Of a stretch of DNA of 28,817 nt, positions 16,711-25,715 are shown piece after piece. The notes below the pieces were generated by a model. That model saw only the letters and a list, made by a program, of their open reading frames with translations. It was not told the DNA's origin and did not search any database. The number at the start of each line of letters is the position of its first letter. The stretch's first letter is position 1. Origin of the DNA: JBBIRM01 sp037441765 (lineage in GTDB: Bacteria; Desulfobacterota; BSN033; UBA1163); the NCBI GenBank assembly GCA_037441765.1, contig JBBIRM010000021.1, positions 1 through 28,817 on the forward strand. Reading direction: 5' to 3'. Made by a program: the position numbers and the translations under genes.

Positions 16711-17238
16711 ATGATTAAAAAAACCTTTTTTCTGTTTTTATTTATTTTAATTTCTTTTCTTTTTCATATGTTATGGTCCATCCCGGCCTTTGCACAATAT
16801 GATATAGCAGGATGGTGGAAGGTTCGATTTGTAGTGGATCAGGGTGATTTTGTGACAGGGGAATGGATAAAGATTCATGACCAAGAAAGAAAAGGGGCTT
16901 ATGTTCATATATTTCAACAAGATTCTAATAGAGGAAATGCAGATTTAATTTTTTGGAGTCCTGGAGATCAGAGATATTTTGTTGAGTCTTATGACCTCTA
17001 TTTAAGGAATAATATTGTGGTCCTATATATTCCTACCTTTTATGACGGTGAGGGAAACCCAGCAGCAAGCACCATTGTTTTAAGGCAAATTGGATCAACA
17101 GTAATGAGAGGTTACCATACCCTTTACGACATGGAACAATCAGGATCAAGTGACCTATTTGTGAGAATGGGGCCTGTAATTTTTACAAAAGTAAACGTGA
17201 ACATGGTCCCTAATGAGGTAAAACAACTCATACCATAG
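16711..17238 (+). CDS. Small exported protein of unknown function
   Basis: This is the only rightward gene. It encodes 175 residues starting with a clear Sec signal peptide (MIKKTFFLFLFILISF...WSIPAFA, likely cleaved after AFA before QYD). The mature protein of about 145 residues is rich in predicted beta strands and aromatic residues (AGWWKVRFVVDQGDF, AYVHIFQQD, LRNNIVVLYIPTFYDGEG). It has no cysteine, no lipobox and no motif I recognise. The fold may be a small beta-barrel or lipocalin-like domain, but that is a guess. It has its own promoter, an excellent ribosome-binding site and a terminator, so it is probably expressed alone. Its place beside a T2SS operon makes it a possible secretion substrate (inference from location only). 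Confidence 0.85.
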   Translation: MIKKTFFLFLFILISFLFHMLWSIPAFAQYDIAGWWKVRFVVDQGDFVTGEWIKIHDQERKGAYVHIFQQDSNRGNADLIFWSPGDQRYFVESYDLYLRNNIVVLYIPTFYDGEGNPAASTIVLRQIGSTVMRGYHTLYDMEQSGSSDLFVRMGPVIFTKVNVNMVPNEVKQLIP

Positions 17239-17274
17239 GATTTCATTTGTGAAGGTTCAACCCTCCAATGATAT

Positions 17275-17317
17275 AAAAGCCCTGCTCTTTATAGAGTGGG
17301 AATATAAGGGGCTTTTT
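17275..17317. terminator. Bidirectional hairpin terminator between convergent genes
   Basis: The arms AAAAGCCCT (from 17275) and AGGGGCTTTTT (to 17317) pair almost perfectly, with a small inner hairpin CTCT-TTAT-AGAG. T-runs follow on the plus strand, and the complementary A-run gives a U-tract on the minus strand. It can end both the exported-protein transcript and the leftward polysaccharide transcript. Confidence 0.75.
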
Positions 17318-17322
17318 GGATC

Positions 17323-19698
17323 TTATTGATTGCTTTTTTTCTTCATTTCGTCAATCTTCTCCTGAATTGAATGATTTTGAGGATCTTCAGGATTTAACCT
17401 CAAGTACTTTTCCCAGAAATAGATCGCCTTTTGATAATCCTTCAATTTGTAATAGTAAAGCAACCCCAGATTTTTGTGAACTTCAGGATTTTCTGGATCC
17501 AGTTCGAGTGCCCTGTGGTATGCTCCAAGGGCCTGTTTAATAAGATTCCTCTTAGCGTAAAGGTATCCCAGGTTGTTATGTAAGCCGGGGTGATAGGGAT
17601 TGATTTCAATCGATACTTTAAATTCATCAATGGCTTCATCTATTGCCCCTAATCTAATATAGACAGCTCCCAGGTTGTTTCTCGCTTCTATGAAATTTGG
17701 ATGAAGTTCAATAGCCCTTCTATAATAATTTACTGATTTTTCATACTGCTTAAGTATATCGCAAGTCTGTCCAAGATGGAAGTAGAGGTCAAAATTATAA
17801 GGAGAATACTTTACTCCTTTTTTAAAGTTGAGAAAGGCTGTCTCCCAATCTTTGAAATTGGAATAAATTCTACCTTGCCTGAGGTAGTAGTCGCCTATTA
17901 AGGGTCTCACCGAATAACAAATTCCGCTTCCAAGAGCAATCGCCACCAAAAGAAAGGTTATCCCCTTCATTTTTTTTGAGGGGACACGAAAAGAAATTGG
18001 GGTGGGTTCAGTAATCCAACTTGATTTTTTCTTCGATCGGTAGACCAATTCTAAAAATCCCACAACGATCCAGAAGGTGACACCTGAAGCAGGGTTCTGT
18101 AAATTGAAGTCAAAAAGGGAGTGGATAAGCGTTGCGACGATTCCCATACTCATTGCAATCCCCTTCACGGAATGCGGTGTGGAATCAAATCTTCGGACAG
18201 TTTCCCAGATCATTCTGCCAATACGGGCTATAATCCAAAGGAAGGCCAAAAAACCAATAATACCTACTTCTGAAAAGATTTGAAGGTATTCGCTGTGAGC
18301 CTGCTCAACCCGAGTATTGAGTCCTGACAAAGCCCATTCTCCCCGATCCCGATATCGAGGATAAACATATTTAAAGTTTCCGAACCCAACACCCATGACA
18401 AAATTATCTCTGATCATTCGGATCGTGTTCCGGTACATGTAAAACCTTGCCTGGGTGGAAATGGTCTTATCTAAATCTGTTATGCCAATTCTTGAGAAAA
18501 ATTGATCAAGGAAGGAATCCTTGATTAAGGAGATTCCATCTCCTGTTTCCACTTTCACCTTCCTGAATTGGATCTTCATTCCTTCGGTTTCTGGAACCCA
18601 CCGCAGTTTGATTGTCTCTTCATGGGGTGCCTTTTGAAAGAGTATGTCATCTTTCCGTATATAGTTCCAGCCCTCTGTCCTCGGTGTTAGAGGAATCGGG
18701 GTGGACCGAATATTCTCGCCAATTAGATTGACATAACCCGCATTTCTTGTATTGCCTTCGACCAGCCGGTATTCAAATTCTATCCGGATAGATTGACCAT
18801 CAATAATCCTCGATCCATCGATGGATTGGATGTAATACCCCATGGTATGGAGGTGTTCGGCCTTAAGAGTAATGGTTCTTGGGAGGAAGAAAAAAAAGAG
18901 TGAAAAAAGAAACAGTAAAACGAATCCTACATAAAAAAGCCACTTTCTACGTTCAAAAAAAGACAAGTTTGATGCCCAGTAAAAAAATAAAACGAATACT
19001 AAAAGTAGCAATGCAACAAGAAACCCTATCCATCCTCCCCGGCTCTTGGTGATATAAAAATGGTAGACCATCATCAGTCCACCTATGCTAAAGATGAAAC
19101 GGCGAACCCATGAATTGCTAAGAAAGGCATAGGAGAAGGCCAGCGGGATCAACAACAATAGGTACTGTGCAGCCTGGTTCCTATGGCCCAGAGTTGAGAA
19201 AGGAATGTGGGGAGTGTAAGAATATCCTTTTAGTAAAGGTTCGATTCCATAAAACTGTAAGAATCCATAACCGCTTACAGTCATCCCCGTGAAGCTCATC
19301 AGGAGCACCCACCTCTCCATTCTCTCTTCACGGAGATGATTGATCACAATAAAGTAGACTATCACATAGGAGAATATTTGCCAGATTAGACTTGCCCCTC
19401 CTGGAACACTCACAGCATAGCCCAACGAGACAAGCGAGATCATTAAGTAAAGAAGTAGAGGGAAGAAAAGCATTGAAGGGGCAAAGTGGATCTTTCCATT
19501 GTAAAACATCTTTAGAAACCAAAGAGAAAGGATGATGCAAACCAGAACCTGACTCAGAACCACTTTGGGAATGGTATAGGTGGTGAATTTAAAACTGAAG
19601 AAAAGGGGAACAAGAAGGATAAGGAAGAAGAAAGATATCCTTATCGCACAGTCAAAGGTCGACTTCTTTTCTGTGGTATCAATGGAATTAGTAGGCAT
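17323..19698 (-). CDS. O-antigen ligase/polymerase-like membrane protein with beta insert and TPR tail
   Basis: The 791-residue product has about a dozen transmembrane helices with the Wzy_C/WaaL-type core: SRGGWIG (219-225) and QAHSEYLQIFSEVGIIGFLAFLW (466-488), including the conserved His468. Between helices, at about 276-386, lies a roughly 110-residue beta-rich insert (YIQSIDGSRIIDGQSIRIEFEY ... LKGWVPETEGMKIQFRKVKVE-like strands), which should be periplasmic. After the last helix (about 580-596) there are about five TPR units (600-775, for example AIELHPNFIEARNNLGAVYIRLG). The family transfers or polymerises lipid-linked glycans at the outer face of the inner membrane; the TPRs may bind partner proteins. 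The gene overlaps the upstream transferase by 11 bp and is the last gene of the polysaccharide unit. Ligase versus polymerase cannot be decided here. Confidence 0.87.
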   Translation of the reverse strand: MPTNSIDTTEKKSTFDCAIRISFFFLILLVPLFFSFKFTTYTIPKVVLSQVLVCIILSLWFLKMFYNGKIHFAPSMLFFPLLLYLMISLVSLGYAVSVPGGASLIWQIFSYVIVYFIVINHLREERMERWVLLMSFTGMTVSGYGFLQFYGIEPLLKGYSYTPHIPFSTLGHRNQAAQYLLLLIPLAFSYAFLSNSWVRRFIFSIGGLMMVYHFYITKSRGGWIGFLVALLLLVFVLFFYWASNLSFFERRKWLFYVGFVLLFLFSLFFFFLPRTITLKAEHLHTMGYYIQSIDGSRIIDGQSIRIEFEYRLVEGNTRNAGYVNLIGENIRSTPIPLTPRTEGWNYIRKDDILFQKAPHEETIKLRWVPETEGMKIQFRKVKVETGDGISLIKDSFLDQFFSRIGITDLDKTISTQARFYMYRNTIRMIRDNFVMGVGFGNFKYVYPRYRDRGEWALSGLNTRVEQAHSEYLQIFSEVGIIGFLAFLWIIARIGRMIWETVRRFDSTPHSVKGIAMSMGIVATLIHSLFDFNLQNPASGVTFWIVVGFLELVYRSKKKSSWITEPTPISFRVPSKKMKGITFLLVAIALGSGICYSVRPLIGDYYLRQGRIYSNFKDWETAFLNFKKGVKYSPYNFDLYFHLGQTCDILKQYEKSVNYYRRAIELHPNFIEARNNLGAVYIRLGAIDEAIDEFKVSIEINPYHPGLHNNLGYLYAKRNLIKQALGAYHRALELDPENPEVHKNLGLLYYYKLKDYQKAIYFWEKYLRLNPEDPQNHSIQEKIDEMKKKSNQ

Positions 19699-21091
19699 GT
19701 TTACTCAAAAGACCTCTCCAGAGGGTTAGAAAAAGGATACGGAGATCGAATGAAATCGACCAGTTCTCAATGTAGTAGAGGTCATATTCGATTCTCTTTT
19801 TGAGCGATGTATTGCCCCGAAACCCATTGACCTGTGCCCACCCCGTCATCCCGGTTTTGATTTTATGTCGCAACATGTAGCGCGGAATTTTATCTTTGAA
19901 CTCTTCGATCAATTCAGGTCGCTCTGGCCTCGGTCCTACAAGGCTCATTTCTCCCTTTAAAACATTAAACAATTGAGGCAGTTCATCGAGACTTGTCCTC
20001 CGAAGGATCTTCCCAAGTTGGGTCCGCCGCGGATCATCGGGTTTGGCCCAAACCGAACCTGTCTCCTTTTCAGCATCAACTACCATGGAGCGAAATTTTA
20101 GCATCACAAATATCTTGCCGTCAAATCCCATCCTCTTCTGTTTATAAAAAATAGGTCCTGATGAAGTAATCTTGATTAAAATGGCGATGAGAAACATCAA
20201 AGGGCTCAGAATGACAATCCCTATGAGGGAAAAAAGAAGATCCATGGCCCTCTTAGCGATCTTGCCCCAGCCGTGGAGAGGGGTATCTTGTATGTTAATA
20301 ATGGGAAGTCCGTCCAGTTCGTCAATCCCTCCTTTCAGGATGATTAGATCAGAGATATCGCTTACCGCTTTAATATTGACCAGTTCATCCTTTAAAGATT
20401 TTAGGATTTCTTTAATCTTTTTATGTTGCTGAAATGGTATGGCAATAAAGACCTGGTCAATGTTTCTTTGTTTAAGAACCATGGAAAGGTCTTCATATGA
20501 TCCAATTACAGGGACCCCTTCGATAATTCGGCCTATCATTTCTCTGGACTCGCTCAAGATTCCAATTGCCTTCATCCCCAATTCGGGATGAAGATAAAGG
20601 GATTGAATCAGTTTTTGGCTCAACTCCTCCTCCCCGATAATCAGAGCATACCGCAAATTAAATCCTCTTCTTCGAAGCGATCTTAAAACACGACGGGTAA
20701 TGATTCTTGAAGTCCCTACCAAGATGATACTGAATACCCAGAAGAAAAATATGGTCAGTCTGGAATAGGTATATTCTTTGAAGAAGTATGCCAAGAAGAT
20801 AAAAATCAAGAGTGAAAAGGTGATTGCCTTTGTGAGATCATAAATCTCATCTGGAATCGAGGTTAGGCGCTTGGGCTCATATAGGCCTGATGCATGGAAA
20901 ACAGCGGTGCTGATAAGAAGGATAATGATGAGGAGGGGGAGATGCTCTTCCCAGGTCGGGATGTCTTTTGTCACCTCAATCAAACCCAACTCAAATCTCA
21001 CAAGATAGGCAAGTAACCAAGCCAATGAGATAAAGAAGAGGTCAAAAATAAATAAAAGGGTAATAAAAAGCTGATTATATTTTTTTAGCAA
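19688..21091 (-). CDS. Undecaprenyl-phosphate hexose-1-phosphate transferase (WcaJ/WbaP type)
   Basis: The enzyme moves a sugar-1-phosphate from a UDP-sugar to undecaprenyl phosphate, the first step of repeat-unit assembly. The 467-residue form has four to five N-terminal transmembrane helices, a central Rossmann-like domain (YALIIGEEELSQKLIQSL...) and the C-terminal catalytic domain. That domain shows KRAMDLLFSLIGIVILSPLM, FVMLKFRSM, TSLDELPQLFNVLKGEMSLVGPRPE and TGMTGWAQVNGFRG. The open frame reaches 21184, but the extra 31 codons only overlap the upstream gene. A TTG at 21091 with GGAGGG 5 bases upstream gives the usual family length and a 17-bp overlap. The sugar (glucose, galactose or other) cannot be told from the sequence. 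Confidence 0.93.
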   Translation of the reverse strand: MLKKYNQLFITLLFIFDLFFISLAWLLAYLVRFELGLIEVTKDIPTWEEHLPLLIIILLISTAVFHASGLYEPKRLTSIPDEIYDLTKAITFSLLIFIFLAYFFKEYTYSRLTIFFFWVFSIILVGTSRIITRRVLRSLRRRGFNLRYALIIGEEELSQKLIQSLYLHPELGMKAIGILSESREMIGRIIEGVPVIGSYEDLSMVLKQRNIDQVFIAIPFQQHKKIKEILKSLKDELVNIKAVSDISDLIILKGGIDELDGLPIINIQDTPLHGWGKIAKRAMDLLFSLIGIVILSPLMFLIAILIKITSSGPIFYKQKRMGFDGKIFVMLKFRSMVVDAEKETGSVWAKPDDPRRTQLGKILRRTSLDELPQLFNVLKGEMSLVGPRPERPELIEEFKDKIPRYMLRHKIKTGMTGWAQVNGFRGNTSLKKRIEYDLYYIENWSISFDLRILFLTLWRGLLSKHAY

Positions 21092-22247
21092 AAAATCCCT
21101 CCACCTCTTTGAAAGAAGATTTGAAAGTCTTGTATTTTTCTTCAATAAAGGAAAGCATCTTTTTTCGAAAGATCGTACGATCAAAACAGAGCGCGTTCTT
21201 TCGCATCAATTGCGGGTCAAAAAAGTTTTGTTTTCTTTCAAATAGTTGAACTGCTTCAATCAGTGAATCAACAGTTTGTGAATAAAAAAGGATTCCCGTA
21301 GCTCCCTCATTCGGAAAAGGAATGACCGTTTCTAATGCCCCTCCTCCACCAAAGGCTATAACCGGTTTTCCACACGCCTGGGCCTCAAGGGGTGTAATGC
21401 CAAAATCTTCTTTTCCAGGAAAGACAAGGGCTTTGCAACCCCAATAGTAATCTCTAAGTTCTTCGTCTTTTTTCCATCCCAGAAATTCGATATTTTTCTT
21501 TGCCTTCTTCTTCAGGGCTTTTAACTCCTGTCCGTCACCAACGATCAACAGAGGTTTCCCTAACCGATTAAAGGACTCGATGGCAAGATCGACTCTTTTA
21601 TAAGGCACCATGGCTGTAACCATCAAATAGTAGTCACCTTCTCGGTTACGATTCGGAGAAGGTTGAAAAAATTCGCAATTTACAGGAGGATATACTACCT
21701 CAGATTCCCGACCGTAATATCTTTTGATCCTTTGACGAACAAAATTGGAGGTGGCAATAAAATAATCGACCCTTGGGCTTGAGGTAACATCCCATATTCT
21801 TAAATAATTTAGGAGAAGAGAAATCAGCACTTCCTGACCTCCCCCTCTTCCTCCCTTTTCAATCTTTTTAAAATAGTCAAATTGCATATCCCAGATATAC
21901 CTCATTGGCGTAAAACAGTAAGAGATATGGAGAGATTCAGGCATAGGAACAATTCCCTTAGCCACGCAATGGCTAGTGCTAATGATCAAATTGTAATCCT
22001 TCAATTCAAATCGTTCAACCGCAGCTGGAAATAAAGGGAGATAATAACGGAAATGTTTTGATGCCCATGGTAATTTCTGAATAAAGGAGGTCTTTATCCT
22101 CATATTCTCAATGGTCTTTGATAAATGACCTTTATTGTAGACAAGTGTATAGATGTCTGCATCAGGGTAGAGTTCACAGAGGATTTCAAGACACTTTTCT
22201 CCTCCCCGCATCCCTGTAAGCCAGTCATGAACAAGAGCTACCTTCAA
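21075..22247 (-). CDS. Glycosyltransferase family 4 (WbaZ/mannosyltransferase-like)
   Basis: The start is a TTG at 22247 with AAGGAGG 6 bases upstream, giving 390 residues beginning LKVALVHDWLTGMRGGEKCLE, the usual N-terminus of this group. The N-terminal lobe has CFTPMRYIWD and the C-terminal lobe has YLMVTAMVPYKRVDLAIESFNRL, LLIVGDGQE, FPGKEDFGITPLEAQACGKPVIAFGGGGALETV (the E-x7-E motif within EDFGITPLE). The group adds mannose or a similar sugar from a nucleotide donor to the growing lipid-linked oligosaccharide on the cytoplasmic face. It overlaps the upstream glycosyltransferase by 23 bp. Donor and acceptor are unknown. Confidence 0.9.
   Translation of the reverse strand: MKVALVHDWLTGMRGGEKCLEILCELYPDADIYTLVYNKGHLSKTIENMRIKTSFIQKLPWASKHFRYYLPLFPAAVERFELKDYNLIISTSHCVAKGIVPMPESLHISYCFTPMRYIWDMQFDYFKKIEKGGRGGGQEVLISLLLNYLRIWDVTSSPRVDYFIATSNFVRQRIKRYYGRESEVVYPPVNCEFFQPSPNRNREGDYYLMVTAMVPYKRVDLAIESFNRLGKPLLIVGDGQELKALKKKAKKNIEFLGWKKDEELRDYYWGCKALVFPGKEDFGITPLEAQACGKPVIAFGGGGALETVIPFPNEGATGILFYSQTVDSLIEAVQLFERKQNFFDPQLMRKNALCFDRTIFRKKMLSFIEEKYKTFKSSFKEVEGFFAKKI
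21097..21102 (-). promoter_or_regulatory. Ribosome-binding site for the TTG start at 21091
   Basis: GGAGGG on the minus strand, with 5 bases before the TTG, lies inside the 3' end of the upstream glycosyltransferase gene and decides the start of the phosphotransferase. Confidence 0.75.
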
Positions 22248-23460
22248 CCCGAGCCTCCTTGATGATAGCCTTATAACAGGCATCCTCCATTCCCGAGATA
22301 TATTTTGCTAATGAAAATTCTTCCCTGACTCTTTCCTGTGCCCTCTCAGCCATTTGATAACCCATATCCGGATGTTTCAAAAGATCAATGATCCGCTCCG
22401 CCAGCAGATCTGGTCGATTGGGTTCAACGAGAAAACCATTCACCCCGTCTTCGATTATTTCTCTAACCCCTCCTATATCTGAAGCGATGACAGGTTTTTT
22501 CAAGGCCATTGCCTCAATAAGGGAAAGACCAAACGCCTCGGGAGAGATCGATGGTAAAACTACGATATCGAGCGGCTGAATTACCTCACCAATGTCTGGT
22601 TGAAAACCTACCATAATGACCTTTTCTTCTATACCATTCCTATCGATAATTTCCAATAGTTCCTTTCGATAACCCTCTACTCCCAAAAAGATCTCTCCTA
22701 TTAGAATGAAAAAAGCTTCTGGTACCTCCTGGATGACTCGTCGGATGGCTGAAAGTAATACTTTCTGTCCTTTCTGTGGAATGATCCTTCCGATACAACC
22801 GATCAGCTTGGATTCATTTTTAAGCCCATATTCCTTCCGAAAGTCTTTAAAATTCGCATTTATCTTGAGATGATTCTCATCAATGCCATTAAATAAGATT
22901 TCGATCTTAGTCCGTTCGATCCCTATTTCCACGAGACGATCCCCTACCGTTCGGGATACGGCCAGTATTTTCCTGGGAAAGATTTTTCCAAAAATGGCAA
23001 TCCATCGGATAATGGTGTAGCTAAAATCTTCAAAAGAAAGGATATCATGGAAGCGCCACAACAAGGGGATTGAGCAGAAACGGGCTACCAGGCTTCCATA
23101 AAGGTGGGCCTTAATCGTATTGGTGATAACTAAATGGAAATGGTTTTTTTTTAAATAGAGATATAACCTCAATAAAAAAATTTGAATGACAAAAATATAA
23201 AGGAAAAGAAAAAAGAACGATTTTAATGTCTCTTTCCGTTTAAGACGAATCAAGCCCATAGGAAGATGGACGATCTTGAAAGGAATCCCTATCATTTCGA
23301 GCATCTTAGAAAATTGCCCTTTGCAAGGGAGAATAACAGTTGCATCGAATCTGGATCGGTCCATGTTTTTCAGAAACGTGAGGATCGAGACCTCTGCTCC
23401 ACCAAGATCTGGACTCTGGTCAACAATGGCAATTTTTATCAGGCGATTGTTTGACAACAT
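22225..23460 (-). CDS. Glycosyltransferase family 4
   Basis: The product is about 411 residues from the ATG at 23460; a TTG at 23466 is an alternative. The N-terminus IKIAIVDQSPDLGGAEVSILTFLKNMDRSRFD is the typical GT4 acceptor-side opening with GGAE. The C-terminal lobe has IGCIGRIIPQKGQKVLLSAI and SPEAFGLSLIEAMALKKPVIASDIGGVREIIEDGVNGFLV, with the E-x7-E donor-binding motif. A hydrophobic stretch at about residues 80-100 may form a membrane-associating helix. It overlaps the upstream GT2 gene by 41 bp. The transferred sugar cannot be assigned. Confidence 0.92.
   Translation of the reverse strand: MLSNNRLIKIAIVDQSPDLGGAEVSILTFLKNMDRSRFDATVILPCKGQFSKMLEMIGIPFKIVHLPMGLIRLKRKETLKSFFFLFLYIFVIQIFLLRLYLYLKKNHFHLVITNTIKAHLYGSLVARFCSIPLLWRFHDILSFEDFSYTIIRWIAIFGKIFPRKILAVSRTVGDRLVEIGIERTKIEILFNGIDENHLKINANFKDFRKEYGLKNESKLIGCIGRIIPQKGQKVLLSAIRRVIQEVPEAFFILIGEIFLGVEGYRKELLEIIDRNGIEEKVIMVGFQPDIGEVIQPLDIVVLPSISPEAFGLSLIEAMALKKPVIASDIGGVREIIEDGVNGFLVEPNRPDLLAERIIDLLKHPDMGYQMAERAQERVREEFSLAKYISGMEDACYKAIIKEARVEGSSCS
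22254..22260 (-). promoter_or_regulatory. Ribosome-binding site for the TTG start at 22247
   Basis: AAGGAGG on the minus strand stands 6 bases before the TTG. No ATG in that frame has a comparable site, so the 12 codons upstream are not thought to be translated. Confidence 0.78.
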
Positions 23461-24391
23461 TTCCAAATCCCTGTATTATTTTAAATATCTTACCTGCTTC
23501 AAAAAAGTGAAACTTTAATGAACGCTTGTTCAAACCCCTCTTTTCCATAAAAGCTTCATCTCGGGTGAAAATGGCGAACGTCGAGAAGATCACCACCCTG
23601 ATAAGAAATTTAAACATGAGAACATATCTCAGTATTTTTGCAAAACCCAAACCAAAATGTTTATGGAAGTAAAGATAGGGGCTCCCTCCATTGTCGTAAA
23701 TTTTTGGGGATATCTGAAAGTGGACGATCTCGATCTCGGGATAGTAGTAAATCTCTTTTCCACTTTTCCATATTTTTTTCGAGAGATCAATATCTTCATA
23801 GTACATGAAATATCTCTCATCAAGATAATCAACCTCCGCCAGGACGTCTTTCTTACAAAGAAAGAATGTACAGGAAACCCATTCCACCACTGCTGTCCCC
23901 CTCTTCTCTTTGTAAATAAAGATTCCCTTCAATATCTTTGATCTGTGGAAAAATCTTTGCAGGTAAATGGCTTCTATAAATTCTCGTGAAAGTGTTGGAA
24001 AATTTCCAAAAGATTTTTGCCAGGAACCGTTCTGCTGAATAATTCTGGCCCCAAGCCCTCCAGCCTTAGGACGATCTCGTAAAAATTTAATGGCCTTTTC
24101 CAACTTCCCACTCTTCCAGCGAGTATCCGGGTTGACCATTAGAACAAACTCACCTTTTGCTTTGCGAAGAGCAATGTTATTCGCTGCGGCGAATCCAAGA
24201 TTGACCGGATTCCTGATTAAAATTATTTGAGGAAATTCTATCTCGATGATTCGGCACGTTTCGTCTCTGGAGTCATTGTCCACAACAATAACTTCATGAT
24301 CGATCCCTTTTGCCTGTTCAATAAGAGAGCATAAACATTCCCGGATAAAAGGCGAGGCATTAAACGTAACAAGTATGATGGATAGATCCAT
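23420..24391 (-). CDS. Glycosyltransferase family 2 (rhamnosyltransferase-like)
   Basis: The 323-residue product has a GT-A fold opening (LSIILVTFNASPFIRECLCSL), the nucleotide-binding VIVVDNDSRDET, the GFAAANNIAL segment and the metal-binding DxD-type motif in MVNPDTRW. YFMYYEDIDLSKKIWKSGKEIYYYPEIEIVH is the acceptor-side motif common to WbbL/RfbF-like enzymes. The C-terminal region (about 245-300) contains one or two hydrophobic segments that could anchor it to the membrane. It follows a 184-bp gap after wecB and overlaps the next glycosyltransferase. Rhamnose as donor is only suggested by family resemblance. Confidence 0.9.
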   Translation of the reverse strand: MDLSIILVTFNASPFIRECLCSLIEQAKGIDHEVIVVDNDSRDETCRIIEIEFPQIILIRNPVNLGFAAANNIALRKAKGEFVLMVNPDTRWKSGKLEKAIKFLRDRPKAGGLGARIIQQNGSWQKSFGNFPTLSREFIEAIYLQRFFHRSKILKGIFIYKEKRGTAVVEWVSCTFFLCKKDVLAEVDYLDERYFMYYEDIDLSKKIWKSGKEIYYYPEIEIVHFQISPKIYDNGGSPYLYFHKHFGLGFAKILRYVLMFKFLIRVVIFSTFAIFTRDEAFMEKRGLNKRSLKFHFFEAGKIFKIIQGFGNVVKQSPDKNCHC

Positions 24392-24500
24392 ATTTTGTTA
24401 AAAATATTCCTTAAAAATTTCAATCATAGACTCTCTCGGCGGATCCAGAGAATTCTAATTTGCCACTCTCCCGCTCTCTTATTCTCTACATCAGGGGGGT

Positions 24501-24506
24501 ATTATA
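24501..24506 (-). promoter_or_regulatory. Possible -10 box in the wecB-GT2 gap
   Basis: A perfect TATAAT on the minus strand lies 110 bp before the GT2 start. I see no good -35 box at 16-18 bp, so this is a weak candidate for an internal promoter. The rest of the 184-bp gap holds no visible gene. Confidence 0.2.
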
Positions 24507-24575
24507 AATTAGATTGCCCCATCGGCTTCTTGCAAAATATTTCAATCTTAAAGGGCATCATTTTCATTATTGATT

Positions 24576-25715
24576 TTATGGATCCATCCGGGATATAATT
24601 TTAATTATACGTTCGGCAGATGCTCCATCCCCATAAGGATTTTTAATTTTTGACATCTTTTGGTATTCTTCGGGACAATCAAGTAATTTTTGAGTCTCCT
24701 TAATAATCCCTTCTTTATTTGAACCGACCAATTTTGCGGTCCCTGCCTCTATGGCCTCAGGCCTTTCAGTTACCTCTCGCATGACCAAGACTGGTTTCCC
24801 CAGGGAAGGCGCCTCTTCCTGGATGCCTCCAGAATCTGTGAGGATAAGATAGGATTTTTTCATAAGAAAGACAAAAGGCTCATAATCAAGGGGGTCGATC
24901 AAGTGGATACGATCCACATTCCCAATCATTTTTTGTACGGGTTCGCTGACATTGGGATTGAGATGAACTGGATAGACAATCTCAACATCATCATTCCTTT
25001 GAACAATCTCTTTTAGCGCCTGGCAGATATTCTCAAACCCCTCACCAAAACTCTCTCGACGATGAGCGGTGACAAGGATCATACGACGATTATGGGAAGA
25101 GTGAGGAATCTTCTTTGCCAAAAAGTCTTCCATCCGCTGATGGTATCCAGTTAATGATTCTTTCTTTAATGTCCAGAGGAGAGCGTCAATGACTGTATTT
25201 CCTGTAACAAAGATTTGGGAGTCAGGAACTCCCTCCTTAAGAAGATGGAGTCTCGCTCTCTCAGTAGGAGCAAAATGGTAATCTGTAATAACAGAAGTTA
25301 AGTGGCGATTGATTTCCTCAGGAAAGGGCCGATATTTATCGTAAGTTCTAAGCCCTGCCTCGACATGTCCAATTTTGATCTTTTCGTAAAATGCTGATAG
25401 GCTTGCCGCGAAGGTTGTGGTTGTATCGCCCTGGACAAGGAGGATATCAGGTCTGACCGTTCGGAAGAGATCCTTCAATTTCAACAACACCTCTGTGGTG
25501 ATCTCATAAAGGTCTTGTCCCTTTTTCATTATGTTGAGGTCATAATCTGGCATGATAACGAAAAGTGAAAGTACCTGATCAAGCATTTCCCGATGTTGTG
25601 CAGTAACGCAAACCAACGAGCGAAACTTGTCAGGATGATTCTCCATGGCTTTTACCACAGGAGCCAGTTTGATCGCCTCAGGCCTCGTTCCAAAAATTGT
25701 TAATACATTTAACAT
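24576..25715 (-). CDS. wecB: Non-hydrolysing UDP-N-acetylglucosamine 2-epimerase
   Basis: The enzyme interconverts UDP-GlcNAc and UDP-ManNAc in the cytoplasm. The 379-residue product has the family N-terminus LTIFGTRPEAIKLAPVV, then TAQHREMLDQVL, VQGDTTTTFAASLSAFY, GHVEAGLRTYDKYRPFPEEINRHLT, TAHRRESFGEGFENICQAL and LTDSGGIQEEAPSLGKPVLVMREVTERPEA. Full family length and all key motifs are present. ATG at 25715 is preferred over a TTG one codon earlier. UDP-ManNAc would normally be oxidised to UDP-ManNAcA by a WecC dehydrogenase, which is not in the window. Confidence 0.95.
   Translation of the reverse strand: MLNVLTIFGTRPEAIKLAPVVKAMENHPDKFRSLVCVTAQHREMLDQVLSLFVIMPDYDLNIMKKGQDLYEITTEVLLKLKDLFRTVRPDILLVQGDTTTTFAASLSAFYEKIKIGHVEAGLRTYDKYRPFPEEINRHLTSVITDYHFAPTERARLHLLKEGVPDSQIFVTGNTVIDALLWTLKKESLTGYHQRMEDFLAKKIPHSSHNRRMILVTAHRRESFGEGFENICQALKEIVQRNDDVEIVYPVHLNPNVSEPVQKMIGNVDRIHLIDPLDYEPFVFLMKKSYLILTDSGGIQEEAPSLGKPVLVMREVTERPEAIEAGTAKLVGSNKEGIIKETQKLLDCPEEYQKMSKIKNPYGDGASAERIIKIISRMDP

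Noticed and set aside
24392..24575. Small gene or mobile-element remnant in the wecB-GT2 gap
   Set aside because: Frames are short and uncharacteristic, and there are no terminal inverted repeats or target duplications.
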